From Excoecaria cochinchinensis (taxonomy: Eukaryota; Streptophyta; Magnoliopsida; Malpighiales; Euphorbiaceae): a DNA stretch of 64,000 nucleotides. Positions within the stretch are counted from its first letter, which is position 1; every line of letters begins with the position of its first letter. Where the stretch lies: positions 1 to 64,000 of the forward strand of contig CANTUQ010000038.1 in NCBI GenBank assembly GCA_947683425.1. Reading direction: 5' to 3'. Below the pieces are notes generated by a model. That model was not told the DNA's origin. It saw only the letters and a program-made list of their open reading frames with translations, and ran no database searches. Positions 58,101 through 64,000 of the stretch are shown here, in pieces. The position numbers and the translations under genes were made by a program.

Positions 58101-61100
58101 TGAAACATTGGTGGTCATAATTGGATGCATATGATGTTTTAGGTGCTACAAATGGCGCGATGGATGCTGGAAATCTCTTGAAGCCTATGCTTGGTAGGGG
58201 GGAATTGCGTTGTATTGGTGCAACAACATTGGATGAATATCGAAAATATATTGAGAAGGATCCAGCATTGGAGCGTCGTTTCCAGCAAGTTTATGTCGAT
58301 CAACCTACAGTAGAAGATACGATTTCCATACTCCGGGGGTTGCGAGAAAGATATGAACTGCATCATGGTGTACGTATTTCTGACAGTGCACTTGTTGAAG
58401 CAGCAATTCTTTCCGATCGTTACATAAGTGGACGATTTTTACCTGACAAAGGTAAAACTAGTGCATGTAGACATATTATAGCTCCAAGGGTTAGTAGTGG
58501 TTTAAGAAATTGTTTGTGGATCAATGCACGTACAATGCTATAATGCTTATTCAGTCACCAATAGCAAACCATATGAAAATACATATCTGTATCATTTGAT
58601 ATTCTGATGTTCACTTCATTGGATAATAAATTCAAAATATCATACTAGAGAGCTATTTGTATTGGAAGGTGATTCAATTGCTACAGGACAAGGCGATGGA
58701 AATTTAAAATCAATTACGTACTTTTTTAAAGGTTTCTTTCTGAAATGTTTGTTTTGAGCTGCATATTTTCCATTTATTGCTGCAGTCGTGCAAATGATCC
58801 TATTAAGCACCTGTAAATCTTATGCATTGCTCATTGTGTTTTTTGAAATTGCAGCTATTGATTTAGTTGATGAAGCAGCTGCAAAATTGAAGATGGAGAT
58901 CACTTCAAAACCTACTGCCCTCGATGAGATTGACCGTTCAGTATTAAAACTTGAGATGGAGAAGCTGTCTCTTAAAAATGATACAGATAGGGCTTCAAAA
59001 GATAGGCTGAACCGTCTTGAAGCTGAGTTGTCTCTCTTAAAGGAGAGACAAGCTGAGCTGACAGAGCAGTGGGAGCATGAGAAGACTGTCATGACTCGCA
59101 TTCAGTCAATTAAGGAAGAGGTATTGCTATTGTTATTTCAACTACTTGATCTCATTTAACAACTAATCATCATTAGTTCATGATACGTTTCTAGTTACCG
59201 AGCTCAACAAAATGACTTGTAACCAGGAACCTGAACGAAGCTGACATTTGGTCTCAAAACAGATATTATGATTAGAGCATTGTGGGTATAACCTTTTTTT
59301 GTTTTCAATGCAGATTGACAGGGTAAATCTTGAGATTCAGCAGGCTGAACGCGAGTATGATCTCAATCGCGCTGCTGAATTGAAGTATGGTAGCTTGAAC
59401 TCTTTGCAACGACAACTTGTAAGTGCTGAGAAAGAGCTGGATGAGTATATGAGCTCTGGAAAATCCATGCTGAGAGAGGAAGTTACAGGAGATGATATTG
59501 CTGAAATTGTCAGTAAGTGGACTGGTATCCCTCTGTCCAAGCTCAAACAATCAGAAAGAGAGAAGCTGCTACATCTGGAGGAAGAGTTGCATAAACGTGT
59601 AGTAGGCCAGGATCCTGCTGTTAAATCAGTTGCTGAGGCAATTCAGAGATCTCGTGCTGGTCTCTCTGATCCTCGGCGCCCAATAGCTAGCTTCATGTTT
59701 ATGGGTCCAACTGGTGTTGGGAAAACAGAATTAGCCAAAGCATTAGCTTCTTACATGTTCAATACCGAAGAAGCACTAGTAAGAATTGACATGAGTGAAT
59801 ACATGGAAAAGCATGCAGTTTCACGGTTGATAGGTGCACCACCTGGTTATGTAGGATATGAGGAAGGGGGACAGTTGACAGAGACAGTTCGCAGGAGGCC
59901 TTATGCAGTTATTCTTTTTGATGAAATAGAAAAGGCCCATGCTGATGTGTTTAATGTCTTCCTTCAGATCTTAGATGATGGGAGAGTGACTGATTCACAG
60001 GGCCGCACTGTTAGTTTCACTAACACTGTCCTAATTATGACTTCCAATGTGGGTTCACAATATATACTAGACACAGATGATGACATGCCAAAGGAGATTG
60101 CATATGAATCTATCAAGCAGAGGGTGATGGAAGCTGCAAGAGCAATCTTTCGACCTGAGTTCATGAACAGGGTTGACGAATACATAGTTTTCCAGCCGCT
60201 GGACCGCGATCAGATAAACAGTATCGTGAGATTACAGGTAAGATTGCTTTTACCTTGAAGTGTATTTGGTGCTAATTATTTTAGTTTACTCAATTTGTTT
60301 CTCAGTATTTTGGAATTTTTCGGATAAAAGTCAATGACCGAGCATCTGAAATTCTATTGATCTACTAATGTTAAACCTTTTAAAAAGGCCTAAATGATGC
60401 AAAATATCCGAACTTGTTCATTTTGGTAATCTTACCCTAATTTCGATAATGAGATGCAATGTTATCAAAGTACTAGAAAGTAGTAACAATTATAACAATT
60501 ATAACAATTATAACAATTTTCTTTTTGTTTTTTAATTGCTCTGCCTCTTTCAATTTGCTCTCTTTGACAATTTATTTCTTTTTGTTCTCTTTCTTTGACA
60601 TTATTTTTAATTGCTCTCTCTCTCTTTCTTTTTGATAATATATTTCGAGATAGGATTATCAACTATTATATGGCTGAAACGTTGAACTAATTATTAGAAT
60701 TAGGTTAAAATGGCCAAATATTGATCGAATTGGATAATAGTCGCATGAACATGAAAAAGATTTGGATATTTCGTGTGATTATTCTTCCTCGAATTCTATT
60801 ATGTGGTGACACGCATGTTTAACAGATTCTAACCTTCTATTTGTTTGTGTAAACAGTTGGAACGTGTGCAACAAAGGATTGCAGATCGGAAGATGAAGGT
60901 TCAGGTGAGTGAGGCTGCAGTGGAGCTTTTAGGGAGTCTTGGTTATGATCCCAACTATGGAGCTAGACCAGTAAAGCGGGTAATTCAGCAGTACGTTGAG
61001 AATGAACTTGCCAAGGGTATCTTAAGAGGAGAATTCAAGGATGAGGACATTATTTTAGTGGACACAGAGGTTACAGCTTTTTCCAATGGGCAGCTTCCCC

Positions 61101-61183
61101 AGCACAAGCTAGTCTTCAAGCGGCTTGAAGTTGATGCCGAAAATAAAGCAGCAGAAAACCAAGCTGTTTCGCAGGCTTTCTGA
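55176..61183 (+). CDS. CLPB3: Chloroplast ClpB-type disaggregase (CLPB3/APG6)
   Basis: Ten exons: 55176-55403, 55566-55784, 56309-56546, 56880-57075, 57506-57560, 57770-57920, 58143-58451, 58855-59120, 59314-60237 and 60857-61183. They join in phase to 970 aa (Arabidopsis CLPB3 is about 968). Residues 1-70 are a Ser/Arg/Lys-rich transit peptide; the Clp N domain follows. NBD1 has Walker A GEPGVGKT (282-289), pore loop KYRG (326-329) and Walker B LFIDE (351-355). A coiled middle domain (about 410-555) marks ClpB rather than ClpC. NBD2 has Walker A GPTGVGKT (685-692), pore loop GYVG (732-735) and Walker B ILFDE (754-758). This hexameric AAA+ ATPase, with Hsp70, rescues aggregated stromal proteins; loss gives pale, impaired chloroplasts. 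Confidence 0.97.
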
Positions 61184-62069
61184 GTGTATTTTTACTTTTG
61201 CGAAACTGAGAGTATGTTTTAGACAGGTATACTAAGAAAGATTTAAGGCTGATGCAGAATCAAGTTTTCTTGTACAATGTTTGACTTACAGAAAATGTAA
61301 AGCCTCATTGCCTCAAGGTATATTTTATCCATTGTTGAAGCATTTTACTGGTTGAACTTTGCTTATGGAGGAATAATTTTTAGTGAGGCGTTGAACCGGG
61401 ATATGTACGTGATAAATGAGGGTCAGTGAAGCAACGAAATAAATCTGATATTTTTATCTTCACTATGCTTCATGCTCCGACGATGCAGCAGCCTAGCTTA
61501 TGTGAATGACTCATCACATTTCCGCAAAATCAAGGTCATGGTGTTAGGAATTAAATGTATGCATGGCAATTCATCAAACATTTGTTTTGCTTCCTCTATC
61601 CTTTTGCAATATCTTTTACTCAATAACTAATTATTAGGATAACGAACATTGCTGACCTTGATTTAGGGGCAGATCTAGAATGAGGAAATGGGAGGATTAG
61701 TTACGTGGAGGGGTTTCTTAGAGGGCCAATTTGAAAAATATAAGAACTTTTTAATTGAATAATAAACTTTATATTAAATTTTGGTTCACCTATACTTCGG
61801 TGATGTTCTTACTAAAGCGTTTATTTCAACATACTTGGAGCTGCCTTCCAGGTTGAGTTGCAGAGACCGTCGATTAAAGAGATGTAAGTGGCAGCATCAA
61901 CATACAATATTCAATTAAGGTACTAAATGTCACTGTGCTTGTTTCACAACCCAATTTTGAGGATTTTCCCAAAAGTTGAGGATCCGAAACCCACAAAGCC
62001 TGAGTGGCAGAAACAACTATTCAAGATTTTAAAAGTATGAACATAATACGAGACTTCCAGCAGTTCCAT
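61184..62069. other. CLPB3 3' UTR and intergenic DNA
   Basis: Likely 3' UTR to about 61340, then AT-rich DNA with no gene recognised. The part from 61960 on may belong to the TRIM-like element. Confidence 0.45.
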
Positions 62070-62378
62070 TTTTTTTTTCAAGAGCTATACCTATAAATTC
62101 AGGACTCCCTTTTATCTATCCGACGTGAAATTTTTTTATTCATGACATATTTTCTCATCCAATTCTATGACGCCCTCATCACATATAGGAGGCTGCATAC
62201 CCTACCCTCGGGCCGCTTGGGGTAAACATCGGATTCGGGTTCGGATCAGCTCTGATACCACTTATTACGGGCCATTATTCTCTCCTCAAAAAACATTTTG
62301 TTGAGGTGTACATCACTCATACTTATAAACCCATGATCCCCTTTACCTATCCTATGTGTGATTCTTGTGTCCATAACA
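62070..62378 (-). mobile_element. TRIM-like miniature LTR retroelement
   Basis: On the minus strand a probable 5' LTR (62378-62261, starts TGTTATGG) is followed immediately by a canonical initiator-Met primer-binding site, TGGTATCAGAGC (62260-62249). A 113-bp internal part and a purine-rich stretch follow, then a diverged second LTR starting TGTCATGA at 62147. The two LTRs share phrases such as ggataga/ggatagg-taaa-ggg and ttataggtat/ttataagtat. No coding capacity is present. The left border of the second LTR is uncertain, and divergence suggests great age. Confidence 0.6.
62249..62260 (-). other. Retroelement primer-binding site (initiator tRNA-Met)
   Basis: gctctgatacca on the plus strand is the exact reverse complement of the common plant primer-binding site TGGTATCAGAGC. 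Confidence 0.75.
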
Positions 62379-62515
62379 AAAGGTACAAATAAGCTATTGT
62401 ACATTGATCAATACAACTACGTATGAATATTTCACAATTGTTCGTGGGCTTATCTTTCGTTATGATTTGATTTTATTCCGCTGATGCCAGTCCCATGAAC
62501 AAGGTAAATATTTAG

Positions 62516-64000
62516 TTACAGTCTATGGCGAGCAGACAACCTGCTTCTTTTAGTTGAAACCTTTCGAAGGTTCTGAAGCATCAATGACCGTGTTTTGCCA
62601 TCAGGTTTTAGACCCCTCCTCCGCATTTTCATGTATAGCTTCTTAGCAGAATCAACCTTGCCTCTTAAGCACATTCCCTGAATGACAGCATTGTAGAGAG
62701 ACACATCTGGTGCGACTTGCTGAAAAAAAAGAAAATAAAGTTTTCAATATTTGGAAAGCATGGGCCATAACATAATTGAAATTGGCCTTCCCAGGGGACT
62801 ATATGAATCAAGCGCACAATCAACCGACAATTCACCGATGTAAAATTTACTCATTATTTATTTTGACAGACAAGTTATGAGAACCTGAACATCCAGACAG
62901 TACATAACCCTATTAAAGTCGGCCACATAACTAAGAAAATTTATTTGTTCCATTTCAGTTGATCATCAGATCATCTACTCTTAGCATTCTAATAATGCAA
63001 GTACAACTATGCACGGAGGAAATGAACAAAGTTGTGATTTCTTTTTCATCTAGAAAGGTATTTGACATATCAACTTGGAAGTTTTCCTTGGATATAAAAT
63101 TGTTAACGACAGTTAACTCTGAAATATTTCTTCAATTTGTATCTCCTCAACTTCACATGAAAATTTTTAGAAGCCGTATACCTAAAGCATGTATAATACT
63201 TGCTACATCAATCTTATCAAATTATTATTTTAAATCAAATTTGAATATTAATTTACTTGAAGAAATATATCATAAGAATTATAATGCCCGAAAATGAATC
63301 TACCTCAAGAATTTCTTCCACTTCTCTCCAAAGAGATGCCCAAATGCAACTTCTTATCAATGACAGGTAGGTAAATGTGTCTGGAGCACACTGCTGATGA
63401 ACCATGCGCTCATAAACTTGTAATGCAACCTCCGGCTTTCTTGCAACCTCACAAGAAACAATAACAAGATTGTAAGATGTGGTGGAGACTGGCAGTTCAG
63501 AAGCTTCCAGCTGCCACAATAGCTGAAGAGCTTTATCCCATAAACCAAGCTTCTGGCAACACAATAAAGCGGTGTTATACAGATGCTCATTGATTTGAGA
63601 GCTTTTTTCCCTTTTTATTTTCTCAAACAGCTGAAAAGCATCTACAAGTTGGTTAGACCTGTATAGCCCATTAAGCAATGCATTCCATGTATATGTATCA
63701 GGCGTATGACCCAAAGATTCAGCTATTTTAAAGACCTTAAATGCTAGTTTGTATTCTCCAGCTTTTCCAAGTGAATTCATCAAGGCATTGCATGCAATAA
63801 GATTTGGCTTCAGCTCGTGATTCAACATATTTTGGAAAATTTTTAGACCTAGCTCCCACTCTCCCTCGTTTGTACATGCTCCAATTACAGCATGAAATGT
63901 ATCATCTCTTGGTCTGATTCCATTTTGATCCATCTCCCTGTAAGCATCAAGTGCCAGCTCATTTTGGCCACAACGCACAAAAATGCCAATTAATAGTGAG
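62516..64000 (-). CDS. Pentatricopeptide repeat protein, P class (EMB2076/At3g29290-like), partial
   Basis: Minus strand; the 5' part lies beyond the window. Two exons are visible: 64000-63304 and 62719-62516, joined across a 584-bp intron (donor GTAGAT, acceptor TTTCAG). They are in phase (ILE|QVAPDVSLYN). The protein shows about seven P-type PPR motifs (DDTFHAVIGACTNEGEW, NLIACNALMNSLGKAGEYKLAF, DTYTWNALLNGLYRSNQLVDAF, NEHLYNTALLCCQKLGLWDKAL, TTSYNLVIVSCEVARKPEVAL, DTFTYLSLIRSC and the last in exon 2). It ends in a short basic tail at the TAA stop 62518-62516. No E or DYW domain is present. It resembles my memory of Arabidopsis At3g29290 (EMB2076), a PPR needed for embryo development. Such proteins bind organelle RNA for processing or stability. 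Confidence 0.88.
62720..63303 (-). other. Last intron of the EMB2076-like PPR gene
   Basis: 584 bp, GT-AG on the minus strand, no features seen inside. A plus-strand frame at 62959-63297 lies in the intron and is featureless. Confidence 0.8.

Noticed and set aside
62959..63297. 112-aa plus-strand frame
   Set aside because: Lies in the intron of the minus-strand PPR gene and shows no domain.

Overview
The window is nuclear DNA from a flowering plant, most likely a dicot. It has intron-containing genes with plant-only family members (PPR proteins, a galacturonosyltransferase, a membrane-anchored ubiquitin-fold protein, chloroplast ClpB), AT-rich intergenic DNA and many plant transposon classes. 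I do not commit to a genus.

Layout from left to right. 1-5078 is a minus-strand Ty1/copia-type element with 230-bp LTRs; only the end of its reverse transcriptase and its RNase H are recognisable, and the rest of its interior is a dense chain of short hairpins. 6193-6920 is a broken FAR1-related fragment. 7563-9605 is an intronless PLS-type PPR gene (At5g39350-like). 9606-15750 is AT-rich intergenic DNA holding a 210-bp tandem duplication split by a 601-bp hAT MITE. 16006-23254 is a six-exon GAUT13/GAUT14 gene and 26358-28219 a three-exon MUB gene. About 30045-54746 is a transposon island: a decayed Ty3/gypsy chromovirus, an inverted second LTR split by a 7.6-kb CACTA element (itself holding a small CACTA-like element), an unclassified repeat, and an 8.4-kb Mutator-like element (MULE) carrying a broken transposase and a plant mobile domain gene. 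55176-61183 is the ten-exon plastid chaperone gene CLPB3. 62070-62378 looks like a TRIM retroelement. 62516 to the right edge is a PPR gene on the minus strand (EMB2076-like), cut by the window end.

The host genes do not form an operon or one pathway: pectin synthesis (GAUT), membrane anchoring of ubiquitin-like signalling (MUB), plastid protein disaggregation (CLPB3) and organelle RNA processing (PPRs). However, the order GAUT-MUB-CLPB3 matches, from my memory, Arabidopsis At5g15470-At5g15460-At5g15450 (and partly At3g01040-At3g01050). This looks like an ancestral gene block with about 25 kb of transposons inserted between MUB and CLPB3.

The most unusual structure is the hairpin chain at 1740-4640: more than 20 short stem-loops whose stems differ in sequence but whose loops often share TTCAG/TCA. 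Also notable are the nested transposon stratigraphy with readable target-site duplications, and the strong bias of inactivating mutations in the island toward C-to-T type changes. All calls come from reading the sequence; no alignment or search was run.
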